Shown here: in pieces, positions 28,450 to 36,458 of the stretch
Layout of the letters: each line of letters starts with the position of its first letter
How positions within the stretch are numbered: the stretch's first letter is position 1
Source of the DNA: Chlorogloea purpurea SAG 13.99
GTDB lineage: Bacteria; Cyanobacteriota; Cyanobacteriia; Cyanobacteriales; Microcystaceae
Assembly (NCBI GenBank): GCA_016903695.1
Contig: JADQBB010000015.1
Span: 23,102 to 87,101, forward strand
Reading direction: 5' to 3'
DNA length: 64,000 nucleotides
Made by a program: the position numbers and the translations under genes
The notes under the pieces: model-generated
Seen by the model: the letters and a program-made list of their open reading frames with translations, nothing else
Databases searched by the model: none
What the model was told of the DNA's origin: nothing

Positions 28450-30261
28450 ATGTCTAAATTATTCTGGAACTCCCTGCTAGTCAGCCCAGTAATCCTAGGA
28501 GCTACATTAGCAGCATCCGTACAAGCAAGCGACTTCGACAGCAAAAAACTCGATGCCACATCTCCGGCGTTCGATTCCACGGAAGTAGCCCAAGTTCAAG
28601 AGAACAATAAGTTATTAGATCAAATAGAACAATACGGTAGCGAAGGTCAGGTAAATACTAAAGACCAAGTGACCAGCGTTAACCAATTAAGAGACGTAGA
28701 GCCGACAGCATGGGCTTTTGAAGCGTTAAGAAGCTTAGTCGAGCGTTATGGTTGTATCGTCGGTTATCCCGATCGTACCTTCCGAGGCAATCGTGCCATG
28801 ACCCGTTGGGAATTCGCCGCCGGTTTAAACGCTTGTTTGAACACGATGGAGCGTTTAATTCAAGACGGTGTAGCGGTTCTCAGAGAAGACATCGACAAAC
28901 TCAAACGCTTAATGGATGAATTCCAAGCAGAATTAGCGGCTTTAGGAGCCAGAGTCGATAATCTAGAATCTCGTGTTTCCTTCTTAGAAGAACACCAATT
29001 CTCTACCACCACCAAACTGTCCGGGGAAGTGATCATCGCCCTGACCGACAGCTTCGGTAATAACCGCGGTTCAACCCAAGCAGCGGTACAGGACCGGGTT
29101 CGTTTAACCTTTAACAGTAGCTTCACCGGTAAAGACCGCTTAGCAACTCGTATCGCCGCAGGTAGCGCTATTCCCTTCGGAATTAATCCCCTCGGTACTG
29201 CCACGACCCAAGACGGTGACTCTCTAGGTGTACGCTTTAACGAGTTACAAAGCCCCACCCTCCGCCAAACCTTCAACCAAGCCCCCAGCACCAATAACAG
29301 CGTTTACGTAGATTGGTTAGCTTACTACGCACCGATCGATTTCGGTATAGTTAAAACCAACGTCTATGTTGCCGGTTGGGGCGGTATCTGGAATGACTTC
29401 GTACCGACCAACTCACCGTACTTTAACGACTTCGGTGGTGGTAACGGTGCTTTATCTAACTTTGCGTCTCAAAACCCCATCTACGACATCGGTTATGGTA
29501 GTGGCGGTGGTGTGGGCATCTCCCTCGGTGAGTACGGCTTCTTAGGCTCTACGGGACTGTACTTCGGTTATCTATCACCCACCGCTAACAATCCCACTCA
29601 AGGAAACGGTTTCACCAACGGTGACTACGCCGCCTTAGTGCAGTTGAACGCTAACCTGTTCAACGTACTGAGCGTCGGTTTAACCTACGTTAACTCTTAT
29701 CTAGGTGCTGATACCCCCATCTTCCAGAACAACTCCGGTACATCCCTAGCTAACTTATCGAAAAGCAACTTAACCCAAGCCTACAATACTGGTACTATAC
29801 CAGGTGGTGGCAGTCCTACCGGCCAAACCCTACAAAACGGTACTCCCGTTTTTAACTTCAACCAGAAAGTAGTTAACGCTTACGGTGTCTCGGCCGCGAT
29901 GAACCTCGGCTTCGCCACCATCAGCGGTTACGGTAGTTACGCGTCTGTAACGCTCCTCGGAGTTGACAGCGCGGAAGTATGGACATACGGCGGCGGGATA
30001 GCCTTCCCCGACTTCTTCAAAGAAGGTAGTGTCCTCGGTATCTTCGCCGGTGTTCAACCCTATATCGGTGGCGTACCTACCAGCGTGACCGGTGTTAAAT
30101 TCAACAACGCTAACCCCGTTCACGTAGAGGCATTCTACAAGTACCAATTGACCGATAATATCTCCGTTACACCTGGTGTAATTTGGTTATCTCAGCCAGA
30201 ACAGCTAAAAAGTTCCGGTAACGAGTGGATCGGTACTCTACGGACTACCTTCACCTTCTAA
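28450..30261 (+). CDS. SLH-domain outer-membrane porin (Som/iron-uptake porin family)
   Basis: A 603-residue cyanobacterial major porin. It has a signal peptide (ending near VQAS), an SLH domain at about 80-135 (DVEPTAWAFEALRSLVERYG, YPDRTFRGNRAMTRWEFAAG) that anchors to peptidoglycan, a coiled coil (DIDKLKRLMDEFQAELAALG), then an OprB-like barrel ending in the Phe of TLRTTFTF, the usual barrel-assembly signal. Glycine/aromatic-rich strands and biased codon use suggest strong expression. GAGGA precedes the ATG and a strong terminator follows. Homologues allow passage of inorganic ions, in some cases iron. Confidence 0.9.
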   Translation: MSKLFWNSLLVSPVILGATLAASVQASDFDSKKLDATSPAFDSTEVAQVQENNKLLDQIEQYGSEGQVNTKDQVTSVNQLRDVEPTAWAFEALRSLVERYGCIVGYPDRTFRGNRAMTRWEFAAGLNACLNTMERLIQDGVAVLREDIDKLKRLMDEFQAELAALGARVDNLESRVSFLEEHQFSTTTKLSGEVIIALTDSFGNNRGSTQAAVQDRVRLTFNSSFTGKDRLATRIAAGSAIPFGINPLGTATTQDGDSLGVRFNELQSPTLRQTFNQAPSTNNSVYVDWLAYYAPIDFGIVKTNVYVAGWGGIWNDFVPTNSPYFNDFGGGNGALSNFASQNPIYDIGYGSGGGVGISLGEYGFLGSTGLYFGYLSPTANNPTQGNGFTNGDYAALVQLNANLFNVLSVGLTYVNSYLGADTPIFQNNSGTSLANLSKSNLTQAYNTGTIPGGGSPTGQTLQNGTPVFNFNQKVVNAYGVSAAMNLGFATISGYGSYASVTLLGVDSAEVWTYGGGIAFPDFFKEGSVLGIFAGVQPYIGGVPTSVTGVKFNNANPVHVEAFYKYQLTDNISVTPGVIWLSQPEQLKSSGNEWIGTLRTTFTF

Positions 30262-30281
30262 ACTATCTTACATTTTGTAAA

Positions 30282-30310
30282 GAAAACCCTGTCCACGGAC
30301 AGGGTTTTCT
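30282..30310 (+). terminator. terminator of the porin gene
   Basis: A stem of about 12-13 bp: GAAAACCCTGTCC pairs with GGACAGGGTTTTC, 20 nt after the stop. The flanking A/T runs make it potentially active in both directions. Confidence 0.85.
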
Positions 30311-30452
30311 GATTATGTTAGAATGGGTTTGAGAATAAAAATCCAGTTTAAGTTCGTTGTCAGTATTAAGCATTTAAGTATTGTTCAGCTTGCTTTCATA
30401 GAAGTTTGATTCTCTACACATTTGAGTTGATGTTTGAGTCAAGGATACGTTT

Positions 30453-30797
30453 ATGTCGATTTATGTAGGCAATCTCCCTTTTGAGGTTACCCAAGAAGAT
30501 TTAGTAGAAGTGTTCGCCGAATATGGAACAGTAAAGAGAGTTCACTTTCCAATGGATAGGGAAACAGGCCGCCGTAGAGGTTTCGCTTTCGTAGAAATGG
30601 AAGGCAACGACGAAGAAGGTGCGGCTATTACCGCCCTGGACGGCGCAGAATGGATGGGTCGGCAATTAAAAGTCAACCAAGCCCGCGAACGGGAAAATAA
30701 AGGCGGCGGCGGCGGCGGTTTTAACCGCGATCGAGGTGAAAGAAGCGATCGAGGCGATCGCTCAGAAAGAGGCGAACGCAAACATAGCCGCTTTTAG
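30453..30797 (+). CDS. rbp: RRM-type RNA-binding protein (Rbp)
   Basis: A 114-residue glycine-rich RNA-binding protein. One RRM domain (residues 1-82) has RNP2 IYVGNL and RNP1 RRGFAFVEM. The tail is a Gly run followed by Arg/Asp/Ser repeats (DRGERSDRGDRSERGER), as in cyanobacterial cold-regulated Rbp proteins. AAGGA at 30441-30445 is the ribosome site. The 140-nt stretch between the porin terminator and the ATG could be the long 5' UTR often found in these genes. Confidence 0.9.
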   Translation: MSIYVGNLPFEVTQEDLVEVFAEYGTVKRVHFPMDRETGRRRGFAFVEMEGNDEEGAAITALDGAEWMGRQLKVNQARERENKGGGGGGFNRDRGERSDRGDRSERGERKHSRF

Positions 30798-30891
30798 AAC
30801 CGGAGACAGGTTACAATGTAAATTCTGATTTATGATTCGGGGAGTTATTGACTTCCCGAATACATCATTATTGTTTTTATGAGGATGAATC

Positions 30892-31050
30892 GTGGCTAAA
30901 CGTAGAAATTTGAAAAAAGAAAAAGCGGAACGAAATCGAGCTTACGCGCGACAGTTTCGTAGTGCCTCCACTCGCACTAACACCAAGGGCAGAGGTAAAT
31001 TCTTTGGTGGCCAGCGCAAGTCTGAAGGCAATGATATGGCCGAGTCTTAA
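30892..31050 (+). CDS. 52-residue basic protein downstream of rbp
   Basis: GTG start at 30892 with GAGG 8-11 nt upstream. The product begins MAKRRNLKKEKAERNRAYAR and continues QFRSASTRTNTKGRGKF, ending with an acidic MAES. The N-terminal half is very Lys/Arg-rich and resembles a small ribosome-associated or nucleic-acid-binding protein. It occupies the place where many cyanobacteria carry rpsU after an rbp gene, but it is not S21. A GC-rich hairpin follows at 31058-31075. Confidence 0.7.
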   Translation: MAKRRNLKKEKAERNRAYARQFRSASTRTNTKGRGKFFGGQRKSEGNDMAES

Positions 31051-31057
31051 TTGGTCT

Positions 31058-31075
31058 GACGGGGGCTGCCCCGTC
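31058..31075. terminator. GC-rich hairpin between convergent genes
   Basis: GACGGGG at 31058-31064 pairs with CCCCGTC at 31069-31075 around GCTG. There is no T-run after it, so termination is probable but not sure. The convergent CBS/polymerase gene ends 4 nt away. Confidence 0.5.
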
Positions 31076-31078
31076 TCC

Positions 31079-33382
31079 CTAGAAATTGTTATTTGCGAGC
31101 CAATCCAAGGCAGAAGCTCGATCGCTCACCAGACCATCGAGAGTAGCCCCCCACAAACCCGCCAAGATCGTTTTATATAAAGGGCCGGGCTGATAACCGA
31201 GAGCTTTTAAATCTTCCCCATTCAAAGGTGCTTTCACCTTTGACCAACGGGTTAAATATGACCAAATCCATCTCCGGGAGAGACGGGAAGTTTTAGACCC
31301 CAGCAATATTAAAGTAGGGATTTTATAATTTTTGAAAATCACTACTTTCTCGCTTATAGAACTAGTCAGGGGTAAGTCTCTCTCTAGTGTAGTCTGAGCT
31401 TGGAGTAAACCCGACAGACGAGCGATACTATCTTGAGGTAGATGCAAGTTCTGGGCGATAATAGTCCAATTTTCAGGACTCGCCGCGGTAATCAATAATT
31501 CCAAGCGTAGCAACCAGGGGGGACAAGGTGAAGCCAAACAAAAAAGCCACCTGGAAAGATACCGCAACTGCCACCGCGAAGCCTCGTTCAAATTCAAATC
31601 TTCGTGTAGACAACGCCAAGCCCCTAAATTATTTAATAAATCCACCGCCGCCAACCAGTAACGGGCAGAAAGAATGAATTTCAACTCGGATCGCAGTCGA
31701 GTAGTTAGGGCGGGAGTGGGGCGATCCGATAGACGCAGAGTTTCGTATATACCTGAATTTACGGCGTTATGAATATAATCCACCGTGAGAGGATCGAGAG
31801 CAAAACCCAAGCGTACGGAGAATCTCACAGCCCGATAGATACGAGTGGGGTCTTCTATAAAACTATTAGCATGAAGCACCCGGATCGATCGATTCCGCAG
31901 ATCCAACACCCCGCCGAAAAAATCCAATAACTCCCCGTATCGCGGGGGGGTCAAGCGCAGGGCCAAAGCGTTAATGGTGAAATCGCGGCGGTATAGGTCT
32001 TGGGTGATAGAACTAGCCCATACTTGGGGATTAGCCGCCGGGTAGGGATAAAACTCGGTTCTGGCCGTGGCAATATCTACCCATAAATTTGCCAATGTGG
32101 GGTGATGGTGCCATAGAAGAGCTGCGGTTTGAAACTCACCGTGTATTTCTAAACGGGCTTCTGGATATATTTTTATCAGCTCTGTGGCTAATTGTACCCC
32201 AGCACCAGCATCCGCGGGGCGGGAGAACCCATCCACCACCAAATCTAAATCTTGCAGTCCAACAGTTTCTGAACCGGCCGATAGAAGTAAATCCCGCACC
32301 GCGCCCCCCACTAGATATAAATGCCAGCCCTTAGCTTTTGCAGCGAGGGCGGCTACTTCTAGAAATTCCCACAGAGGCGGGGCGAGACGTTGGCCCAATG
32401 AAGGCAACAAACCCGATAGTAGTGGCTCGGTGGTTGGTGATGGATGGCTTTGTCGGCCCAGATGTCTTAATATATCCTTGCGGGTGACTATGCCCACCAG
32501 TTGACCCGATTGCAATACCGGTAAGCGCCCCAGATCATAGGTGTTCATCAATCTCTGAATTTCATCGCTGGGTGTTTCCACTGTGATGGTTTTCGGGTCA
32601 CGCGTCATATGACCTTTGACGGGGGCGTGACCTAAACCGTGATGTAGGGCTAGATCTAGATCGCGGCGCCCGACCATTCCCACTAAACGATCGTCCCCGT
32701 CCACCACCGATAACCCGGAATGACCGTATCGTAGTAGTATTTTCAGGGCTTGCTCGATCGTTGTTTTTGGGCGAATCGTACGCACCGGCGAAGACATTAA
32801 ATCTCTGGCGGTGGCAAAAAATCCGTGGGGTTTACTGTAGCGGGCGATCTCATCTACATTAGCACCTTGACTCATAAGCCAAGCCAAGGCGTAAGCATCC
32901 CTAGAGGTGGTTTGGCTGTAAGTTAACGAGCCGGTAGCGGTGTGGATTCCCAAGCTCATCACCGTGGCTTCTACCTGTGCGAGAGTAATTCCCTGTTGTT
33001 GTAACTGTTCCACGATTAAAGTAGTGGTCGTCCCAACTGCCTCGATTTGTTCGTGAGTCGTTTTTATATGGGTCTTGGATTCTAAAACATGGTCAGGGAT
33101 TTCTATCGTGTTTATATGGGGTAAATCTAGCCATTGTTTAGCCTCACCTAGTCCTTGACGGTGTTGATTATCGACTATGAATAAACTGCCTATTTTTTCC
33201 GGCCTAACGCTACCTATTTCTATCAGGTTGAATTGATGTCGATAATGGGCCAGAAATTCTTTCACCCCCCGTTGGACGCTACCAGTCAGGACGATGCTGC
33301 CCTGGGGATGTAAGCGGGATAAACCCACCGCAGCACCCAGGATGTCGAAATCAGCGATTGTATGACAAAGTATTAAATCCAT
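31079..33382 (-). CDS. DHH-like / CBS / tRNA nucleotidyltransferase-poly(A) polymerase protein
   Basis: A 767-residue three-part protein. Residues 1-180 are a DHH-phosphoesterase-like domain, but the DHH motif reads D97-H98-V99 and the usual DTG reads A149-T150-G151, so metal binding is probably impaired. Two CBS domains follow (about 205-320), then a class II nucleotidyltransferase core with LYLVGGAVRDLLL and LQDLDLVVDG and an RNA-binding helical end. In cyanobacteria such proteins add A residues to tRNA 3' ends. The frame opens at 33409, but TCGGAGA is correctly spaced for the ATG at 33382. A TnpB element begins about 20 nt upstream of this start. Confidence 0.85.
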   Translation of the reverse strand: MDLILCHTIADFDILGAAVGLSRLHPQGSIVLTGSVQRGVKEFLAHYRHQFNLIEIGSVRPEKIGSLFIVDNQHRQGLGEAKQWLDLPHINTIEIPDHVLESKTHIKTTHEQIEAVGTTTTLIVEQLQQQGITLAQVEATVMSLGIHTATGSLTYSQTTSRDAYALAWLMSQGANVDEIARYSKPHGFFATARDLMSSPVRTIRPKTTIEQALKILLRYGHSGLSVVDGDDRLVGMVGRRDLDLALHHGLGHAPVKGHMTRDPKTITVETPSDEIQRLMNTYDLGRLPVLQSGQLVGIVTRKDILRHLGRQSHPSPTTEPLLSGLLPSLGQRLAPPLWEFLEVAALAAKAKGWHLYLVGGAVRDLLLSAGSETVGLQDLDLVVDGFSRPADAGAGVQLATELIKIYPEARLEIHGEFQTAALLWHHHPTLANLWVDIATARTEFYPYPAANPQVWASSITQDLYRRDFTINALALRLTPPRYGELLDFFGGVLDLRNRSIRVLHANSFIEDPTRIYRAVRFSVRLGFALDPLTVDYIHNAVNSGIYETLRLSDRPTPALTTRLRSELKFILSARYWLAAVDLLNNLGAWRCLHEDLNLNEASRWQLRYLSRWLFCLASPCPPWLLRLELLITAASPENWTIIAQNLHLPQDSIARLSGLLQAQTTLERDLPLTSSISEKVVIFKNYKIPTLILLGSKTSRLSRRWIWSYLTRWSKVKAPLNGEDLKALGYQPGPLYKTILAGLWGATLDGLVSDRASALDWLANNNF

Positions 33383-33405
33383 CTTCATTCTCCGAGGGAC
33401 TCCCC

Positions 33406-33422
33406 CCAAGTGCGGAGCTTGG
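33406..33422. repeat. left-end hairpin 1 of the TnpB element
   Basis: CCAAG pairs with CTTGG around a 7-nt loop (TGCGGAG). Small subterminal hairpins like this are the TnpA recognition sites in the IS200/IS605 group. Confidence 0.5.
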
Positions 33423-33438
33423 CGGCGAGAGGTATAGG

Positions 33439-33496
33439 AGCGGCAATCTCAGGGGTGTCGAACTCCTGAGATTGCCATGTTGGCATGATTGCCGCT
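33439..33496. repeat. left-end hairpin 2 with an alternative fold
   Basis: GGCAATCTCAGG at 33442-33453 pairs with CCTGAGATTGCC at 33465-33476 (12 bp, extendable inward). AGCGGCAAT at 33439-33447 can instead pair with ATTGCCGCT at 33488-33496. The two folds exclude each other and lie 30-90 nt before the tnpB start. Confidence 0.65.
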
Positions 33497-33528
33497 AGGA
33501 TAAATATGTTTTCAGCGGCAGCGTTGGT

Positions 33529-34803
33529 ATGTTTTTGAACCAAACCAATCGACTCAACTTGAGTCAATCGGAATCCGACACGCTTAGACACCTTTGCCAC
33601 TTGAGCAAAAACATGTTCAACGTGGGTCTGTTCAATGTGCGTCAGTATTTCTTTCAAGAGCGTAGATTCCTTCAATACGAAGGTAATTACCATTACTCGA
33701 AAGAAAATGAGAACTACAAGGCCCTGGCAACTGATATTGCTCAACAGACCTTGAAGGTCGTTGACCGTTCCTTCCGCTCGTTCTTCAACCTGCTTCAAAT
33801 GAAAAAGTGTGGAGAAGTTGCGGCAAAGGTCGGCATCCCTAATTACCTGCCCAAGGATGGGCATTTTTTGGTGATAATCCCAATTCGTGGGCGCGACCTG
33901 AAGGATAGACTGCCCAAGAAAGATTGGATGTTTACCGTCCCCTCGTCTCGTGTCTTTCGACGTGAGCATGGGACGGTTAGTTTTCAAATACCGGAACGTC
34001 TTCGAGATAAAGTAATCAAAGAGATTCGCATTCTTCCTAAGTTGGGGGCGCGATACTTTGATGTGTCCTATGTCTATGAAGCTGAACCCCTCCAGCAAGT
34101 TGAGCCAACTAGTCACGTCCTTGGTATCGACCTTGGGTTGAATAACTTGGCAACATATGTCAGCACTACAGGTAAATCGTTTATCATTGATGGACGAAAA
34201 CTCAAGTCGATCAACCAGTGGTACAACAAACGCAATGCTTTTTTGCAGTCGATTAAAGACATACAAGGTATTAAAAGTTTGACGAATCGTCAGGCTGGTT
34301 TGCTGGATAAGCGAAATCACCAAGTCAGTGACTATCTCAATAAGTCCGCTCGGTCTATTGTCGATTGGTGCCGATCTAATCAAATCAGCAAAATTGTTGT
34401 AGGCTACAACCCTGACCTTAAACAATCGGTTAATATGGGCACCCGCAACAATCAAAACTTCACTCAGATTCCAATATTTACGCTGAAACGCAAGCTGGAA
34501 AGCCTCTGTGAGCGTTACGGGATTGAAGTTGCCCAGCAGGAAGAATCGTATACCAGTAAGGCTAGCGCTTTGGACAATGATGCTATTCCGATTTGGAACG
34601 CCGATAATCCGCAGACCTATAAGTTCAGTGGCAAGCGCATCAAGCGTGGACTTTACCGAACCGCCAAAGGTTGGTTGGTCAACGCTGATTGCAATGGAGC
34701 TGCTAATATACTGGTCAAACATTTTAAAAGTAGCCTAGATGAACTTTGCTTCGGATTGGGTAGGAGCGCTTTGGCAGCGCCGTTAAGGGTGAAAATCTCT
34801 TAA
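33529..34803 (+). CDS. tnpB: TnpB RNA-guided nuclease-type protein
   Basis: A full-length 424-residue TnpB (OrfB). The RuvC catalytic residues are intact: D201 (VLGIDLGLNNLA), E338 (QEESYTSKAS) and D386 (LVNADCNGAANI). The zinc-ribbon cysteines usually found between the Glu and last Asp motifs are absent; that segment reads SALDNDAIPIWNADNPQ. This fits a subgroup lacking the ribbon. Known TnpB proteins cleave DNA guided by an RNA from the right end of the element and help the transposon persist. It is not visibly broken by frameshift. Confidence 0.88.
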   Translation: MFLNQTNRLNLSQSESDTLRHLCHLSKNMFNVGLFNVRQYFFQERRFLQYEGNYHYSKENENYKALATDIAQQTLKVVDRSFRSFFNLLQMKKCGEVAAKVGIPNYLPKDGHFLVIIPIRGRDLKDRLPKKDWMFTVPSSRVFRREHGTVSFQIPERLRDKVIKEIRILPKLGARYFDVSYVYEAEPLQQVEPTSHVLGIDLGLNNLATYVSTTGKSFIIDGRKLKSINQWYNKRNAFLQSIKDIQGIKSLTNRQAGLLDKRNHQVSDYLNKSARSIVDWCRSNQISKIVVGYNPDLKQSVNMGTRNNQNFTQIPIFTLKRKLESLCERYGIEVAQQEESYTSKASALDNDAIPIWNADNPQTYKFSGKRIKRGLYRTAKGWLVNADCNGAANILVKHFKSSLDELCFGLGRSALAAPLRVKIS

Positions 34804-34852
34804 GAATATCCCAGTAGAACGGTACTCCGTTTAGCGGGGAGAGTGTCAATTT
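34766..34852 (+). ncRNA. candidate omega-RNA / right end of the TnpB element
   Basis: The end of tnpB and the following 50 nt contain hairpins GCGCT/AGCGC (34766-34780) and CTCC/GGAG (34825-34841). In studied TnpB systems the guide RNA covers the 3' end of tnpB and the right end, with the guide taken from the flank just outside. Here the guide would read into sequence before psbZ. Inferred by position only. Confidence 0.4.
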
Positions 34853-34987
34853 GAGTTAAAATACCAAATGAGCGGAAACAAAGATGTAGTCGTGGCATAC
34901 GCACTTACTCGCTGTATAAAAACTAATCTCACCGAAATTGGGGAAGCCGCCAAATCATCACAGATTATATATTAGGAGAATCTTACA

Positions 34988-35176
34988 ATGTCTATTATCT
35001 TTCAATTTTTTCTCGCAGCGCTAGTTTTCTTTTCTTTTCTGATGGTCGTGGCTGTACCTGTAGCATACGCCTCCCCGCAAAATTGGGATCAGTCCAAACC
35101 TCTGTTATACGTTGGCTCAGGTATTTGGGTGATTTTGGTCATCGCCGTCGGCGTTTTGAATTTCTTTGTTATTTAG
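34988..35176 (+). CDS. psbZ: photosystem II protein PsbZ (Ycf9)
   Basis: A 62-residue protein with two membrane helices ([19 protein letters not shown] and [19 protein letters not shown]) joined by a short luminal loop ([10 protein letters not shown]), exactly the PsbZ pattern and length. It stabilises the photosystem II core at its interface with antenna proteins. AGGAGAA at 34974-34980 is a good ribosome site. psbZ followed by ribH is an order found in other cyanobacteria. The TnpB element ends about 135 nt upstream, so any promoter farther away would have been displaced. Confidence 0.95.
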   Translation: MSIIFQFFLAALVFFSFLMVVAVPVAYASPQNWDQSKPLLYVGSGIWVILVIAVGVLNFFVI

Positions 35177-35216
35177 AGTCTTGTGCGTTGGGTTTATTTT
35201 TTCATGATGGGTGATT

Positions 35217-35804
35217 ATGGCTGTTTTTGAAGGAACTTTTGGTTCGGATAGTAGCTCCTCCCGGTTCGCGATCGTCATCGGGCGTTTCAATGACCTGGTT
35301 ACGGATAAGCTTCTCTCCGGGTGTCAAGATTGTTTGAAACGTCACGGTATCGACGTTAATCCCAATGGTACTCAAGTGGATTACGTTTGGGTTCCAGGTA
35401 GCTTTGAAGTGCCATTGATCGCCCGTCAGTTAGCAATTTCTGGACGCTATGACGCGATCATCTGTCTCGGTGCGATCATTCGTGGTCAGACCCCCCATTT
35501 CGACCTCGTGGCGGCAGAGGCAGCCAAAGGTATCGCCGCTACCGCTATGCAAACGGGTGTTCCAGTTATTTTCGGTATTCTTACCACCGACACCATGCAA
35601 CAAGCCTTAGAAAGGGCGGGGATCAAGAGCAATCACGGCTGGGATTACGCTCTTAACGCCCTGGAGATGGCGAGTTTGATGCGTCAATTACGCCACGGCA
35701 TGAAATTAAACGGTTTTGATGCTTCCGTGCCTTCTTTACAAGGGGCGGATTTCAATAATTTTACTGACGTGCAAACGGTAGTTGACAAAACCCGCGAGAT
35801 ATGA
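35217..35804 (+). CDS. ribH: 6,7-dimethyl-8-ribityllumazine synthase
   Basis: Lumazine synthase of about 195 residues: [43 protein letters not shown] with the catalytic His, [13 protein letters not shown] and [14 protein letters not shown]. It makes the penultimate intermediate of riboflavin. The start could be GTG 35211 or ATG 35217; I use the ATG. A C-terminal extension of about 30 residues ([18 protein letters not shown] and on) exceeds the core fold. It lies 40 nt after psbZ and 24 nt before tRNA-Gly. Confidence 0.93.
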   Translation: MAVFEGTFGSDSSSSRFAIVIGRFNDLVTDKLLSGCQDCLKRHGIDVNPNGTQVDYVWVPGSFEVPLIARQLAISGRYDAIICLGAIIRGQTPHFDLVAAEAAKGIAATAMQTGVPVIFGILTTDTMQQALERAGIKSNHGWDYALNALEMASLMRQLRHGMKLNGFDASVPSLQGADFNNFTDVQTVVDKTREI

Positions 35805-35828
35805 CATTATAAGAAATGTCGCAAATAT

Positions 35829-35900
35829 GCGGGCATAGCTCAGTGGTAGAGCGTCACCTTGCCAAGGTGAATGTCGCGCGTTCGAATCGCGTTGCCCGCT
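35829..35900 (+). tRNA. trnG-GCC: tRNA-Gly (GCC)
   Basis: A 72-nt cloverleaf: acceptor stem GCGGGCA/TGCCCGC, D arm AGCTCAGTGGTAGAGC, anticodon stem TCACC/GGTGA with loop TTGCCAA (anticodon GCC), and TTCGAAT in the T arm. The discriminator is T, and CCA is not encoded. Confidence 0.95.
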
Positions 35901-36041
35901 TGAAAACAAGTTAAGATAAAAATAAAGAAGGAGTGAAGAAAAATACCACCGGATAGCGGTGTGTGTGATCATAGCGATAGAAACCGGTAAAGATTTTCGA
36001 GACTATACTACAAATTGCTATTTAATAAATTCCTTTGACTT

Positions 36042-36449
36042 GTGCGACCGCAGAAATATCAAAAGATAGACCAAAACTCTGATTATCCTTGTCCTTGTCG
36101 CCGCAGGGGCAAACTGCAGCCGATTATCTTAACGGAAGCTTTTGGATGCGATCGATGTCAACAGATCTTCGTGGTACAAGAGAACGGACAAACGATCGAA
36201 CAACTAGCCAGTCATTACCCCTACAAGCGAGTGTGGAGGTGGACAGGATTTCGCTGGATAGCGGCTAATAGCCGTTTTGGGGAAGGGTTTCTACCGGTAA
36301 CATTGGGCATCATACTCTTACTGATGATCGTCTGGTTGCCATTGATGATTAAATCGCCATCTAACATCAGCGTCATTTTTTGGGCGATACTAGCTATGCT
36401 ATTAGTTATTTTGCCCGCCCTAATTTTTTGGCTAGCCTATCGGCGATAA
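36042..36449 (+). CDS. small membrane protein with N-terminal zinc-ribbon-like motif
   Basis: A 135-residue protein from a GTG start. The N-terminus has CPCRRRGKL and CDRC, a likely metal-binding ribbon. Two hydrophobic helices follow (about 85-105 and 112-132). Between them and the ribbon lies an aromatic stretch (YKRVWRWTGFRWIAAN). I do not recognise a named family. It ends 9 nt before the proA-like gene, so the two are probably cotranscribed. Confidence 0.65.
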   Translation: MRPQKYQKIDQNSDYPCPCRRRGKLQPIILTEAFGCDRCQQIFVVQENGQTIEQLASHYPYKRVWRWTGFRWIAANSRFGEGFLPVTLGIILLLMIVWLPLMIKSPSNISVIFWAILAMLLVILPALIFWLAYRR

Positions 36450-36458
36450 ACTCCATCT

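Larger units (their letters stand above)
33400..34852 (+). mobile_element. IS200/IS605-group element carrying only tnpB
   Basis: The element has one tnpB gene, subterminal hairpins at the left (33406-33422 and 33442-33476) and a hairpin at the right (34825-34841, CTCC...GGAG) of the kind found at IS200/IS605 ends. There is no TnpA transposase, so it depends on TnpA supplied elsewhere. It sits between the start of the CBS/polymerase gene and psbZ. The exact ends are inferred and may be off by several tens of bases. Confidence 0.65.

Noticed and set aside
33385..34722. A 445-codon minus-strand frame, longer than tnpB itself
   Set aside because: It lies opposite tnpB, which has all three RuvC motifs. 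The antisense frame has no recognisable domain.
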